Shown one piece after another: positions 1 through 21,317 of a stretch of 64,000 bases of DNA (position 1 is the stretch's first letter; each line of letters opens with the position of its first letter). The stretch spans positions 801,225 to 865,224 of the forward strand of contig OX030959.1 of assembly GCA_943735955.1 (NCBI GenBank), given 5' to 3'. A program made the position numbers and the translations under genes. Origin of the DNA: Piscicola geometra. Lineage: Eukaryota > Annelida > Clitellata > Hirudinida > Piscicolidae. The notes beneath the pieces were generated by a model. The model made no database searches. It was not told the DNA's origin and saw only the letters and a program-made list of their open reading frames with translations.

Positions 1-3000
1 GGGATGTTGTCCATTCTTGATTGCCAGTGTCTCACTGAACTCTGGTCGCACTGTGGGCAGGTTGGAAGCTTCGACAGGGTGGAACATTACAAACGAGTGG
101 TCTTAAAAGTATACATTGAAGCTCCTTTAGAAACACTCATGATGACATTGCCATCGCAGAAGAATGAAGCGGTGGCAAGTACGAGAAAGATGAGAAGGGG
201 GAGCGGGTGTCGGGAAAGGAAAGAAGAAGGAGGGGACTGACCATGCGTGCAAGAGGAGTTGATGGTGTGGAAGGCGAACGAGGAGACCATGTCGATGAGG
301 GCGACGCACTCCGAGAGCTTGTAGAGGCACGAGATCAGAGGCCTGATCCGCTCCAGCAACTCACTCGCCACTCTGCCGTCGAAGGTGGGTGGGTGGTGAG
401 GAGGTGGGTGGGTGGTGAGAAGGTGGGTGGGTGGTGAGGAGGTGGGTGGGTGGTGAGGAGGTGGGTGGGTGGTGAGAAGGTGGGTGGGTGGTGAGGAGGT
501 GGGTGGGTGGTGAGGAGGTGGGTGGGTGGTGAGGAGGTGGGTGGGTGGTGAGGAGGTGGGTGGGTGGTGAGGAGGTGGGTGGGTGGTGAGGAGGTGGGTG
601 GGTGGTGAAGAGGTGGGTGGGTGGTGAGGAAGTGGGTGGGTGGTGAGGAGGTGGGTGGGTGGTGAGGAGGTGGATGGGTGAAAAGAAGGTGGGTGGGTGG
701 TGAGGAGGTGGATGGGTGAAAAGAAGGTGGGTGGGTGGTGAGGAGGTGGGTGGGTGGTGAGGAGGTGGATGGGTGAAAAGAAGGTGGGTGGGTGGTGAGG
801 AGGTGGGTAGATGGTGAGGAGGTGGGTGGGTGATAAGAAGGTGGGTGGGTGGTGAGGAGGTGGGTGGGTGGTGAGAAGGTGGGTGGGTGGTGAGGAGGTG
901 GGTGGGTGGTGAGGAGGTGGGTGGGTGATGAGGAGGTGGGTGGGTGGTGAGGAGGTGGGTGGGTGGTGAGGAGGTGGGTGGGTGGTGAGGAGGTGGGTGG
1001 GTGGTGAGGAGGTGGGTGGGTGGTGAGGAGATGGATGGGTGGTGAGGAGGTGGGTGGGTGAAAAATGAATAAGTTTGAGAAAGTGAATAGGTGAGAGAAG
1101 GTAGTTGGAAAACGCATTCTTCTTGGAGATGTGTGGACAAAGGCGATTAGAAATGGAGAATGGGTGGCTGTCATCTGACCAACCTTCCTGACAGACAGTA
1201 GATCTCATCCAGTGAGATCTTGATCTTTTCTGTTGGTGGTTAAGGCATGCAAGAGGGATGGGGCAGCAAGTTGAAGATACCTTATAATGAAAGCACTCAC
1301 CGTTCAAGTACATCTGTGGGTTGGAAAGACCAGGGTGCAAATTATTCCAACATTCACGTATTTCAAGGCACTTTTATATCTTTTTCAAAAGATATTTTTT
1401 TAGTCTATTTTTATTAAGGTGCATTTTTTTACAAAAACCTCCGTCACCCAAAAACAACCCCGTTATCCACGACCACCCCTCCACAACCAGTTCGTAGGTG
1501 GTGAAGAGGAAGGAGTTCTTGAGTTTGACTGGCTTGATAAACTCCCTGGGCAGGTGTTCCAGACTGACGTCAGCTGCAGGCAGCACCAAGTGGAAGCCTC
1601 TCGAGGCGCTGTAGTTGGAGCGCAGTGGCATGTTGTAGCGCTGAGTCAGCTGCATCACTAGTTCTTGATCGGTGGTGGCGTTGCAGCATTATTCCTCCAT
1701 GCACCATAATTCATCATCATGCATACTCATCCATTATCCATGCATGCATCCTCATCCATTATCCATGCATGCACCCTCATCCATGCATGCACCTTCATAC
1801 ATGCATGCATCCTCATCCATGCATGCACCCTCATCCATGCATGCACCCTCATTCATGCATGCACCCTCATCCATGCATGCACCTTTATGCATGCATGCAC
1901 CCTCATCCATGCATGCACCCTCATTCATGCATGCACCCTCATTCATGCATGCACCCTCATCCATGCATGCACCCTCATCCATGCATGCATCCTCATCCAT
2001 GCATGCACCCTCATCCATGCATGCACCCTCATCCATGCATGCATCCTCATCCATGCATGCACCCTCATCCATGCATGCACCCTCATTCATGCATGCACTC
2101 TCATACATTCATGCACCCTCATCCATGCATGCACCTTTATGCATGCATGCACCCTCATCCATGCATGCACCCTCATTCATGCATGCATCCTCATCCATGC
2201 ATGCATCCTCATCCATGCATGCACCCTCATTCATGCATGCACCCTCATCCATGCATGCATCCTCATTCATGCATGCATCCTCATCCATGCATGCACCCTC
2301 ATCCATGCATGCATCCTCATCCATGCATGCACCCTCATCCATGCATGCACCCTCATCCATGCATGCACTCTCATCCATGCATGCACCCTCATTCATGCAT
2401 GCACCCTCATCCATGCATGCACCCTCATCCATGCATGCATCCTCATCCATGCATGCACCCTCATCCATGCATGCATCCTCATTCATGCATGCATCCTCAT
2501 CCATGCATGCACCATCATCCATGCATGCACCCTCATCTATGCATGCACCCTCATTCATGCATGCACTCTCATACATTCATGCACCCTCATCCATGCATGC
2601 ACCCTCATCCATGCATGCACCCTCATCCATGCATGCATCTTCATCCATGCATGCATCTTCATCCATGCATGCACCCTCATCCATGCATGCATCCTCATCC
2701 ATGCATGCACCCTCATGCATGCATGCACCCTCATCCATGCATGCACCCTCATGCATGCATGCACCATCATCCATGCATGCACACACAGGACCAACGGTTG
2801 ATATCTTCAACGCCTTCCGAGTAGGTCCTCCTCGACACGTCCAACAGGCCGTTCGCCTCCGCCTGAGCAGCAAGCGACCTTCCATTCACGACCATACATG
2901 CTGCTGATGTCCACTATGCATTCCATGGGGTTGCACGCCAGGTGTACGACAGTATGCAATACAACACAAAACAACGATGAACCCTTATTAACATGGCGTT

Positions 3001-6000
3001 AACCCGTAACAGCTTCAAGACCACCCAATGGAGAGTTAGGCAGCAAGAAGGACCTTGATGGCAAAGCCCTTCTGGATGCGTGTGGAGAAGGCGCCTTTGG
3101 AGAAGTGCGTGCCCTCCTCGACCACCTCCAGCAGTCGCTGCAGCATCACCTCGAAGCGCTGGTCGTTCAGGAACTTTTGGTGTTGAGTGAGGACAGCCTC
3201 TTGTTGTTGTTGTTGGTTTTTGTGCGGAAAAAAGCAGCAAAATGAAAAATGATTAAACAAGACCCAACCACCTTGCCTCAGCGCTTCCCTCACACCACCA
3301 CAAACACCTCCCCTTCACGGCACCACAAACACCTTCCCCTCACTCCACCACAAACACCTCCCCCTCACTCCACCACAAACACCTCCCCCTCACGGCACCA
3401 CCACAAACACCTCCCCCTCACGGCACCACAAACACCTCCCCCTCACTCCACCACAAACACCTCTCCCTCACACCACCAAAAACACCTCCCCCTCACTCCA
3501 CCACAAACACCTCCTCCTCACACCACCACAAACACCTCCCCCTCACTCCACCACAAACACCTCCCCCTCACGGCACCACCACAAACACCTCCCCCTCACA
3601 CCACCACAAACACCTCCCCCTCACTCCACCACAAACACCTCCCCCTCACACCACCACAAACACCTCCCCCTCACTCCACCACAAACACCTCCCCCTCACA
3701 CCACCACAAACACCTCCCCCTCACTCCACCACAAACACCTCCCCCTCACGGCACCACCACAAACACCTCCCCCTCACACCACCACAAACACCTCCCCCTC
3801 ACTCCACCACAAACACCTCCCCCTCACGCCACCACAAACACCTCCCCCTCACGCCACCACAAACACCTCCCCCTCACGGCACCACCACAAACACCTCCCT
3901 CTCACACAACCACAAACACCTCCCCCTCACTCCACCACAAACACCTCCCCCTCACTCCACCACAAACACCTCCCCCTCACGCCACCACAAACACCTCCCC
4001 CTCACACCACCACAAACACCTCCCCCTCACTCCACCACAAACACATCCCCCTCACTCCACCACAAACACCTCCCCCTCACGCCACCACAAACACCTCCCC
4101 ATCACACCACCACAAACACCTCCCCCTCACGGCACAGTAGGTTTTGAAGAGGTCAGCTTGGGCGTGCTCAAGGGCGTGTCTGAGCACGGGCACGGCCTCC
4201 AGTGTGTCCTTCAACGACACCACCACCAAGAGACCCACCTCTGCACTCCTGCTACTCTGCACCTTCGGCACGCTCACCATGTGACTCAGGAGTCTGTCGA
4301 CGTCATGGAAGAGGCTCATGCCGTTGCGCAGTTCGTGATAAAGCGTCGAGTTCTCCAGCAGTTCAGCCACCATGTCCAGGCGGGCGTTGATCGTGTCCTT
4401 GCCTGCTCGTGGTGGTGTGAACTAGGCATTTGTACTGTCTTCGTTATTTTTACGCCCACACATACACACACAAACATACACACACATACACATACACACA
4501 CGCACACACACACACACACAGCAAAGGGGCTGCAGGATGTTGGACCTCAAGAGACGACCTCCCATGCACGTCTTGGTGTGGTTCAGGCACGAGTACAACG
4601 ACCCGCCTCCTCCTGATGACGATCTTGATGATGATTTCACCCACAGACTTTTGAGCAGCTCGAGGTTCTTGGCGGTTGAGTAGTCGATGGAGGTGGTGTG
4701 GTCGCTTCCCTTGAAGACCACCTGGAGGGAAGGTGATGATGATGATTATGATCCGATGGTTATGATGATGGTGGTACCTTGAGAGAGGCGGGGACAAAGA
4801 CGCAGTTCTGGGTGTGTTCTGTGTACTTGAGGAGGGCGTAACTGGCGGCCAGGCAGTAGTATCTGTGTGGGTTTGTGGAGTAGTGACACCTGTGGTATGA
4901 ATAATACAATACGTCGGTGATGATGATGATGGTGATGACAATGTTGATGATGATACATTATTTATTGGTGACGACATATGCTGATTGAAGCAGTAGTGGT
5001 AATAGTTGTTACTTGAATTTGACTTGAAACTCGACTGTGGCATAGTCGCACAGACAGAGCTTCTTGATGTACTCGAAGCCTTTGTAGTAGCGTTATATGT
5101 TGAAGTTGTTGTATTGTGTTGTGTTGTAGTGTGTTGTGTTGTATTGTGTTGTGTTGTGTTGTAGTGTGTTGTGTTGTATTGTGTTGTGTTGTGTTGTGTT
5201 GTAGTGTGTTGTGTTGTATTCTGTTACATTTATATATTATATATATATAAATATAACACAATTGTGTTGTATTGTATAATATTGTATTGTGATGTAGATG
5301 TATATTGTATGAAGGACCCTTCTGGTCGTTGAAGTACTTCCTGTTGACCGAGGTGACCTTCAGAAGACACTTCTCTGACACAATCTTGAAGAGCTTCGAG
5401 GCGTCTCCCTGATCGCAAACCGTGTTCGCCATGATCACCTTTGTGTAAGTTCTAGCGCTTCGTCAAGTGTTCACTCATTCGTTCTTTCATGCCCTCATTC
5501 GTTCGTTCATTCACTCATTCATCATCAATCTTTCACTCATTCATCAATCCATCCCTTCTTCACCTCCATGGGGTTGACGATGTTCAGCTTGGTGATGAGA
5601 CTGGTGTATGTTTGGCTGTCGGTGAACTGGTAGAGCATCAGGACGGGACTCTTCAAATCAAAAGACGCCATTCCCAACTCTCCTTTCGCGTTTCCTCTTC
5701 CTTCTATCAGCGCTATTATAGAAGGAATAAATTCGACATTTTGTCTCATCTCACATTTATTGTATCAACTTTACTTCATGAGCATTTTATCGTATTATTT
5801 GTATTTTAGTGGGTTCGACAGAGGTTGTTTCAATTTCTAACCCTTCCTTCCCCAACTCCCCTTTAAATGTCCACAGAAGAAATGAGCCAAATGGTGACAA
5901 TAACACAATCAAAGGCGCTTGATATGCCTCAAAGTGGAGTCAAAGCGGAGTGCTCACCTATAATGATGGAGGATGCTTCGACAGACGGAGTGGTGGTGGT

Positions 6001-6409
6001 GGTCATGCGCACTGAGCTGGTGTGTCTGCTGGAGACTGGGAAGGGAGTGAAGAGGCCTGATGAGGCATTGGCAGAGTTGAAGATCGATCTGCTGCATGGA
6101 GTCTTGAAGGCATTGTGTCTTTTCGATGGCTTAGTTCTTGTAAGGTTCGATGTAGCTGGCGTGAACCCTTTGTAAACTGTTGATATTCTGAAAAATAATT
6201 GATTCTTCAATTTTGGAAATATTATATTTTCGTGAAGCCAAACCTTGTGCTAGTGTTTGTGGAGAGACGGTTTCTAAGATCTTGATGCGAGGAAATGGTG
6301 TGGATGTCACCTAGGCTGGACTCTCCCTCCATGCTGCTTTCTCCTTCCGCTGGTTCGACACAACTGTAGTCGTCATCGTCTTCTTCAGGGGTTTCAAGAA
6401 GCAAGACAT
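1..6409 (-). CDS. MSH4: MutS homolog 4 (MSH4), partial, C-terminus off window
   Basis: Meiosis-specific MutS homologue; in known systems it pairs with MSH5 as a clamp that stabilises recombination intermediates for crossovers. Exons on the minus strand, 5' to 3': 6409-6311 (tentative), 6176-5958, 5712-5564, 5438-5318, 5079-5013, 4889-4778, 4721-4520, 4402-4131, 3197-3054, 2862-2796, 1663-1488, 1224-1184, 372-242, 50-<1. Phases agree at every junction. Signature stretches that match the MSH4 family include ALIEGRGNAKGELGMASFDL, FKGSDHTTSIDYSTAKNLEL, RSNILQPL, INARLDMVAELLENSTLYHE, LLDVSRRTYSEGVEDI, SASRGFHLV, CLYKLSECVALIDMVSSFAF and VRPEFSETLAIKNGQHP. About 615 residues are visible: the N-terminal domains plus the lever and clamp region. 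The Walker ATPase and helix-turn-helix lie beyond base 1. The Ser/Thr-rich N-terminal part (6409-5958) is less certain and no initiator ATG was identified. Introns are packed with minisatellites. Confidence 0.95.
384..1061. repeat. 19-bp minisatellite in MSH4 intron
   Basis: About 35 tandem copies of a 19-bp unit, GGTGGGTGGGTGGTGAGGA on the plus strand. A few units carry GATGGGTGAAAAGAA variants that recur in step, so small groups of units were copied together. The array lies in the MSH4 intron between exons 1224-1184 and 372-242. Long Pro/His/Thr/Ser open frames across it are artefacts of the repeat. Confidence 0.95.
1728..2787. repeat. 18-bp minisatellite in MSH4 intron
   Basis: About 58 copies of an 18-bp unit (CATGCATGCACCCTCATC on plus) with C/T changes at a few positions. 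The embedded CATGCATG is self-complementary. It fills most of the MSH4 intron between 2796 and 1663 and is open in several frames only because 18 is a multiple of 3. Confidence 0.95.
3291..4130. repeat. about 25-bp minisatellite starting at an MSH4 splice donor
   Basis: Tandem copies of a unit of about 25 bp containing CACAAACACCTCCCCCTCAC on plus. On the transcribed strand each unit carries GTGAGGGGGAGGTG. The first unit begins exactly at the donor after exon 4402-4131, so the splice donor itself has been multiplied. Confidence 0.9.
4440..4519. repeat. CA/GT microsatellite at MSH4 donor
   Basis: Imperfect CA repeat on plus, giving a GT repeat on the MSH4 strand. It starts directly at the donor following exon 4721-4520. 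Confidence 0.85.
5099..5222. repeat. TTGTG-type pentanucleotide repeat
   Basis: Runs of TTGTG and TTGTA pentamers in the MSH4 intron between exons 5438-5318 and 5079-5013. The rest of that intron is AT-rich. Confidence 0.85.
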
Positions 6410-7110
6410 CTGAAAATTAATTACTTTGTTGATAATACGGCTCATTATTGATAAAATTTATTTATAAAATAAAACCCCACTATTTTTTCGTTTTAAGCAT
6501 GACATCTTTGAGTGTTTACAATACTCCCAGATCCAAGAAATAGCTATTAATTAAATTAAAGCTTTAGAATTCTTTTTTTTAACTTTTCCCGCTTTTAGAG
6601 AGCAGACGATTACCAAGAGTTTCATACTTTTTAAAATGGAAAAATGATTTAAAAATAAAAATATGAATATAATTGTTTTATTTTGACTATTTATAGAATG
6701 CTTTTAATTTTTATTCAAAATTATATGTTTCTAAAATCTATAAATGTTTAAAAATGAACTTGAGTCAAACTCAACTGATAGATGATTGTTACATATAAAA
6801 GATAAATATTAATCATTAATAGCTGATATTTTCTCATTCCATTCATTTAATTGTGTGATTTATTTTGAAAAAAATAATTTTCATTAATACTTATTACAAA
6901 TAAACTTTTACATACAAAATATTTTGTTTCCTCATTGATAGAATCCTAGTAGAATTTTGGTTTCAGTCCCAAAATGGTAGTTTTAATTTATAATTTCAAT
7001 AATATTTGTAAAAATGCCAGAGAAACTCACAGCTTTGAGCTTCTATCAAGCTGTAACAGAGTTACATCATGTTTCTTTCAATTATTTTTTAATTTTCATT
7101 TTAAATACAG
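6410..7110. other. AT-rich divergent intergenic region (MSH4 / TBC1D15)
   Basis: Roughly 700 bp of strongly AT-rich sequence between the first recognised exons of two divergently transcribed genes. It should hold both promoters and the missing first coding exons or 5' UTRs. I could not identify an initiator exon or a convincing TATA motif. Confidence 0.5.
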
Positions 7111-12493
<5,383 letters not shown>

Positions 12494-13436
12494 CTCCTCT
12501 ACTCATCCATCCACCAATCCATCCATCCCTCTACTCATCCATCCACCAATCCATCCATCCCTCTATTCATCCAAATCACTCATCCATTCATCCACCAATC
12601 CATCCATCTCTCACGTATTCGTATTTTGATGAATTCACTTCAGACTCATTTTTTCTAGTTTGTTTCCTCCGTGAGACTCATTACTCATTCATATCACGCC
12701 CATTGCAGCAACTATCATGCAGAGTTATAACATGGTATCGAGAAATATGCAACCTCGTTTAGCTTTCCACCCTGTCAATCCTTTGGCGAGTCTCTATTGT
12801 TTTTAATTCGACTATAAGCTCATGACGATTTTGTGACTTTGGATTTTTACACTTTTCTTCTGTATAAAAAAATTTATTAGATTTAAATTTTAAATACAAT
12901 TTTGAAATTTTTTTATCATCATTTAAATTTCTTTTGAGTGCACAAAATATTTGTACTCATTTACACCCTAGCCTGAACCATCGCCTCCTAAAGAAGTCAT
13001 TAATTATTAATGATTAATACTTAATCATTAAGTCTTAATGATTGAGTATTTGAATAAGCTGTTTCTATGGTAACTAGGGTAAAAAGCTGATAATAAAATA
13101 TTTTAATTAAAGGAAAGTTTTTATTTGAAGTTAGAATTATTGTCATTAAATTAAATGTAATTTAAATCATACTCCTATTTACTTTTAGTATTTTGTCCTT
13201 TGGTACTTTATGTTTATATGCTCGCCATTTCTTTCGCTTCGGTAGGTGTCTTCTATTTATATTTGTCAATCTTTTTAAATACTGTCATTTAGAATAAAAA
13301 TGCATTTATTTCAAGTTTGAATATATTATTAAACATTACCAAGCATACAATAGAATTTTGGTATTTAAACTGTCATCATCTGTAGTCATTAACTTGTCTA
13401 GACATATTAATTTACTGATATATTATTTCTTTTCAG
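12494..13436. other. intergenic region, TBC1D15 3' side to adducin 5' side
   Basis: Begins with a short ATCC-rich stretch (12500-12610) in the presumed TBC1D15 3' UTR, then AT-rich DNA. It ends in TATTTCTTTTCAG (to 13436), a good splice acceptor just before the adducin start codon. This suggests an upstream untranslated adducin exon that I could not place. Confidence 0.5.
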
Positions 13437-13454
13437 ATATAAAAAGGAAAAAAT

Positions 13455-14125
13455 ATGCCTGTGGACACAGGTTCATATAGATTTACGTAGACTCTTTATA
13501 CCATTGATAATTCGACAAAATACTGAACAAAAATCACTTCATAATCACCACAGAGCCTCGCAAATGTTTTTCTCCGATCGCTGACATCAGGGGCACAGAG
13601 ACGCTGCACTACAAGAAGGGCGAGAAAGTGGCTCGGTGTCGTTTGGCCACCTGTCTGAGGCTCGTGTGTGCCTTCGGCTGGGCTGACGAGGCCCACTTCT
13701 CTGCTAGCGTTCGTTAATTCAGCCTAATTATTTATTTATTATTGCCATGCATGCTGTTGAACATTCAAATTAATTGGCGCATGTTTTACCAATTAGACAA
13801 GGGCTGGCAAGGGCAGTGAGCACTTTCTGCTGAATCCTCAACGTCTCTTCGGGGACGAGGTGAGTGCGGGCAGTCTCTTGAAGGTGGCCTCAGATGGCAC
13901 TGTGGTGGAGGGAGGAGATGCAGAAGAAGAGGATGTTGCCTTCCACGCTGGCCTCTACTCCAAACATGAAAGTGTCAATGCTGCGATTGTCATTTCAAGT
14001 GACAAGACCAGTGCTGTTAGTCTGTCATTTATTGACTCTCCAACACTCATTATTTTTCAAGTTTATCTTTCTCCACAACCCACATTGCACTCTACACAGA
14101 CAAACACACTAACACACACACACAT

Positions 14126-14156
<31 letters not shown>

Positions 14157-15755
14157 CAGACACTAACACACACAAACACAAACACAGATACTAACACACA
14201 CACACACATACAGACACTAACACACACAAACACAGATACTAACACACACACACACATACACAAACACACAGGCACTAACAAACACACACACAGATTTCTT
14301 CTCTCAAGTGTGGTCTCCTCGCCCTGAGTCAGGAGGCGATGGTGTTGGGGAGGGTGGCGTACGAGGACTACACGGGAGACATGCGCGAGATGGAACATCA
14401 CTTCAGTCCTGATAATCACGTGCGTGTTGTGCAAGGCTGCCATTATCAGGAGAGCATTATCTGCACCCACCTCAACAACAACAACAACAACATGAAAATA
14501 AACAACAATGATCAACAGGTGTTGTTTGTTCGCAACTACGGAGTGGTGGTGGTGGGCGCGTCCGTGGAAGAGGCGTTCTACCTCACATTGTGTCTCATGA
14601 ACGCCATCGAGGTGCAGTTGAGTGTTCTGCCCTTCGGTCTGGACCACCTTCACCTGCCCGAGAGTCCTGACCAGCTGGCCTCCCTCATGAAGAACCCCTT
14701 GGCTGAGCATCTGCAGGCCGACGAACACCGACCTTGCGACGTGGTCTTCAGGTCCCTCGTCAGACTCCTCGACAACGCGGTCAGTGATCAGCTGATCATG
14801 CGCATGAAACAACCTCATGCACATCACTACCATGACCTCACCATGCACATCACCACCACCCTTACAGGGCTACCACACTGGGTACGAAGGCTCTGACAAG
14901 GCAGCCCGGAAGACGATGCGTTCGCAGAGCACCACTGACATCGCTCCCTCCTTCTCCTTCCGCTCTGATGGCAGGTTGTTTGCGTGCATGTCGGATAGCG
15001 TACAACGAATGTATGAATATGCAAATGAACCTGATTATTTATGCATGCAAGAATTTACAATCATTCATACGCAGGAGGTCTGCTTTTGACCGCACTGCAA
15101 CGCCACTGAGCTTTTTGAATGACAGCAGTGGCACTCGCTCACAATTGCCCAAGGTGATACAAGTGTACACTTGTGCACACTAGCCAACACAATGACGCAC
15201 ACACACAAAAACACACACATACCTGAACACACAGTGGGTGGTGGAGACGAGTGGGCTGCAGAAGGCGCGACCTTCAACGTCCATGCGACAGTACGACACT
15301 GGCAAGTTCGCCCCGCAAGGAGAGAACCCGAAAGAACTCAAGCAGAAATTCAAGGAGGTTCGTGGTTGTTTATTCGAGTGGCACTGAACACAGATGGTTT
15401 TGAAGCCATAGCTTGGAATCTATATCACCACCACGTTGACACCCTGACACCATTTGCAACACCATCACAACGATGACAACAGATCAGAAAGGACTATTTC
15501 GAAGACGCCATCACGTCAGGCCCTCAGTCGTCGGTGCTGGAGGGGGTCACGTGGGATGAGGTGCGCAAGATAAAGGCGGGAGGGGCGATGGGCGATGCTG
15601 TGCTGGTGACTGCAGCCTCCAGAGGCATCATTCAGCGAGAGCACCAGAAGGAGGCGCTCTTCTACAAGAACTACAGTCTTGGCAATCCTTTCGAAAACGT
15701 CAGTGACCACGAGTTGGAGAGCTACATGCAGTCAGTCGCCAAAGGAAAGAAGTAG
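13455..15755 (+). CDS. short adducin-like protein (class II aldolase/adducin head domain)
   Basis: Adducins cap actin barbed ends and recruit spectrin to the membrane skeleton. Exons: 13455-13470 (ATG), 13554-13708, 13797-14015, 14294-14419, 14519-14779, 14868-14974, 15075-15153, 15235-15357, 15483-15755 (TAG). Phases agree; 452 residues. The start is supported by an in-frame TAA just upstream of ATG within the same exon and by a splice acceptor at 13436. Head-domain matches include KGEKVARCRLATCLRL, GSEHFLLNPQRLFGDEVSAG, SSLKCGLLALSQEAMVLG, FVRNYGVVVVGASVEEAFYL and LLDNAGYHTGYEG; neck matches include ENPKELKQKFKE, TSGPQSSVLEG, NPFENVSDHELESYMQSV. It ends in AKGKK and lacks the long tail with the basic MARCKS-related segment of canonical adducins. 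Histidines of the aldolase active site are not conserved, as in other adducins. Confidence 0.92.
14098..14292. repeat. CA-rich microsatellite abutting an adducin acceptor
   Basis: Imperfect CA repeat (ACACAAACACAGATACTA variants) running into the acceptor ACACACACAG of exon 14294. Confidence 0.9.
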
Positions 15756-15767
15756 ATGCGCTTGCTG

Positions 15768-15885
15768 TGTATGTTTGTGTGTTAATGGGGGTGTTTGTTG
15801 AGTGTGTGTGTTTGTGTGTTAATGGGGGTGTTTGTTGAGTGTGTGTGTTTGTGTGTTAATGGGGGTGTTTGTTGAGTGTGTGTGT
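15768..15885. repeat. 37-bp triplicated unit
   Basis: Three tandem copies of a 37-bp unit containing TTAATGGGGGTGTTTGTTGA, just after the adducin stop codon. Confidence 0.9.
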
Positions 15886-16183
15886 GGATTGGGTCGTAGT
15901 GGATGTTGTGGGGGTGTATGAGTGAGTGTGGTTTGGAGTGTTGTATAAGGGGGTGGTAGGAGGATGCTTGCAAGGTCTGAACGCTGTTCTTAAAGGGTTT
16001 ATCATCGGCACTTGTGGTGCTTTGTACCGTCGTGGTGGCTGTGTGCTGGTGACCAATGATATACTGCTTGCCTGCCTCGCATTCAGTGATTCGTCTATCC
16101 GTTTGTAATCTATTTCGCTTGTTTTGTCGCCGTTTTGCATTGTTTCAGTAGCTTTGATACTTGAGCAAGTAGATGCATTCGTT

Positions 16184-16189
16184 TTTATT
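16184..16189 (-). terminator. candidate poly(A) signal of acyl-CoA synthetase gene
   Basis: TTTATT on plus reads AATAAA on minus, about 110 nt past the stop codon of the synthetase. Position fits; no cleavage site is shown. Confidence 0.4.
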
Positions 16190-16295
16190 TCTTGCATTCA
16201 CATCAACCAACGCCAGAACTCTTCTATGTCGCTTCCGAATAATCACGTGTAACTCTTTCCTTCATTTATATAGCGAGTAATTTTTTTAGATTAGA

Positions 16296-19860
<3,565 letters not shown>

Positions 19861-21280
19861 GGCTGGGCTGACGAAAAGCCCTCAAGTCTCGATGCTGACT
19901 TTTGAAAACGAACGAGCGAGACGGGCAAGTTGTCTCTTGAGCTCATTCAAACACCTCAATTGGCAAAGAAATCGGCTCAGTTGCTGGGATGGTTTCCGTT
20001 GACTGTAACGAGAATACTGAATACTGAAGCTCGGCAGTTTATATTTCTCATCAGATATTGTCTCAGAAAGAATTTTTTAAAGTAGTTTTTGATATAAGGT
20101 AGTGAACGTCATGTTAATGTCAATCGTTCATCTGCACTTTGTTCATTGGCTTGCGTAACAGGCATCGTCATCGTCCTACTTCATAGTAGAAGCTACAAGG
20201 TATCTCGAAGATGGTCTGATTTGTCTCAACCTCCTGCTTTGACAGAGGTTTTTTGGTACTTACATTTTCTTCGCAAATCTTTCGTTTTCGCAACCTCTTT
20301 TCAAGCGTTCTAGATCTTTATGGCTTTCTTGTAGTAGAAACTATCGACACCTCTCGAACGGTTTCTTGAACAGCACCAAGTGATCAAACGATTTAGTTCT
20401 GCTGGTTTGCAGAACTAATGCACTTTCTTGGATTCTATACATTTGAAAGAAAAATGCAGACTGATGACGTTGCTTTTTTTAATTTAGCACATCCTGGGTA
20501 TACAGTCGTTACGTCATCACTAGTCATCTCTGTTGTAACAGTCTTTGAACTTTTCAAACTTGTCCACAAAAGACTATGAGAGGAAAAAAAGATGTCGCCT
20601 AGTGAGTGAGAAAAGGTGTGAGAAAAATTGTAGGAGTAACTGCAAGCTTGCTACAAACTCTCAAAGATATGACATTGAAATAATCAATCAATCAAATCAG
20701 TCAAATCAATTTCTATAGCGCTCTTTCCTCAATAGAAATAGGAACAAAAATTCAAACGCAAACACTCAGCAAGACACAAACATATGAAGAAGCAAGTTTT
20801 CATATACATTTTATAATTAAAAAGTAACTTTCAGGCTTTCAAAGCCTTCTTGCGTCTGAAATACAAAACATTTAACGAATCTTTCGTGTTTTGCCTCGCC
20901 GACCCTTAAGATTAATTCTTGCATTCCACACGCACGCCGTTAAAACTGCAATGGATGAAAGTGTGATTACAAATTGTTGGGAGTCTTTAAAACAGAAGTG
21001 ATAGCAGTTAAAAGTTAATTAGAACTTGCATTGTCACGCATTTTAGTTTGTGTGACCGAATCCTGGATTGATTGAATTTGATGAAATTATTGCGCACTTC
21101 CTTCTAGCAAGAAATACTGCGGAGAAGAAGAAGTCGCAAATTAGGAAGGAAGCATTGAAGCGAGAAGCTGTAACAACTCTTGAAGGGAGTTTAAAGGAAT
21201 ATGTGACTTGAGCAGTTTAGATAGCGCAGGTGCATCGGCAAAGGATGCGGAAAATAGTATGTTACGTAATGGAAAGAAGC

Positions 21281-21317
<37 letters not shown>

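Larger units (their letters stand above)
15756..16295. other. convergent 3' intergenic region (adducin / acyl-CoA synthetase)
   Basis: About 540 bp between two facing stop codons. It holds a 37-bp unit repeated three times (about 15768-15880) in the adducin 3' UTR and a candidate poly(A) signal for the minus-strand gene. No separate gene is evident. Confidence 0.6.

Noticed and set aside
384..1061. Direct-repeat array that might be taken for CRISPR
   Set aside because: Units are contiguous with no unique spacers, in a eukaryotic intron.
1625..2907. Long Cys/Met/His and Ser/Met/His/Ala frames, possibly a metal-binding repeat protein
   Set aside because: 18-bp minisatellite open in several frames on both strands; MSH4 exons flank it in correct phase, so it is intronic.
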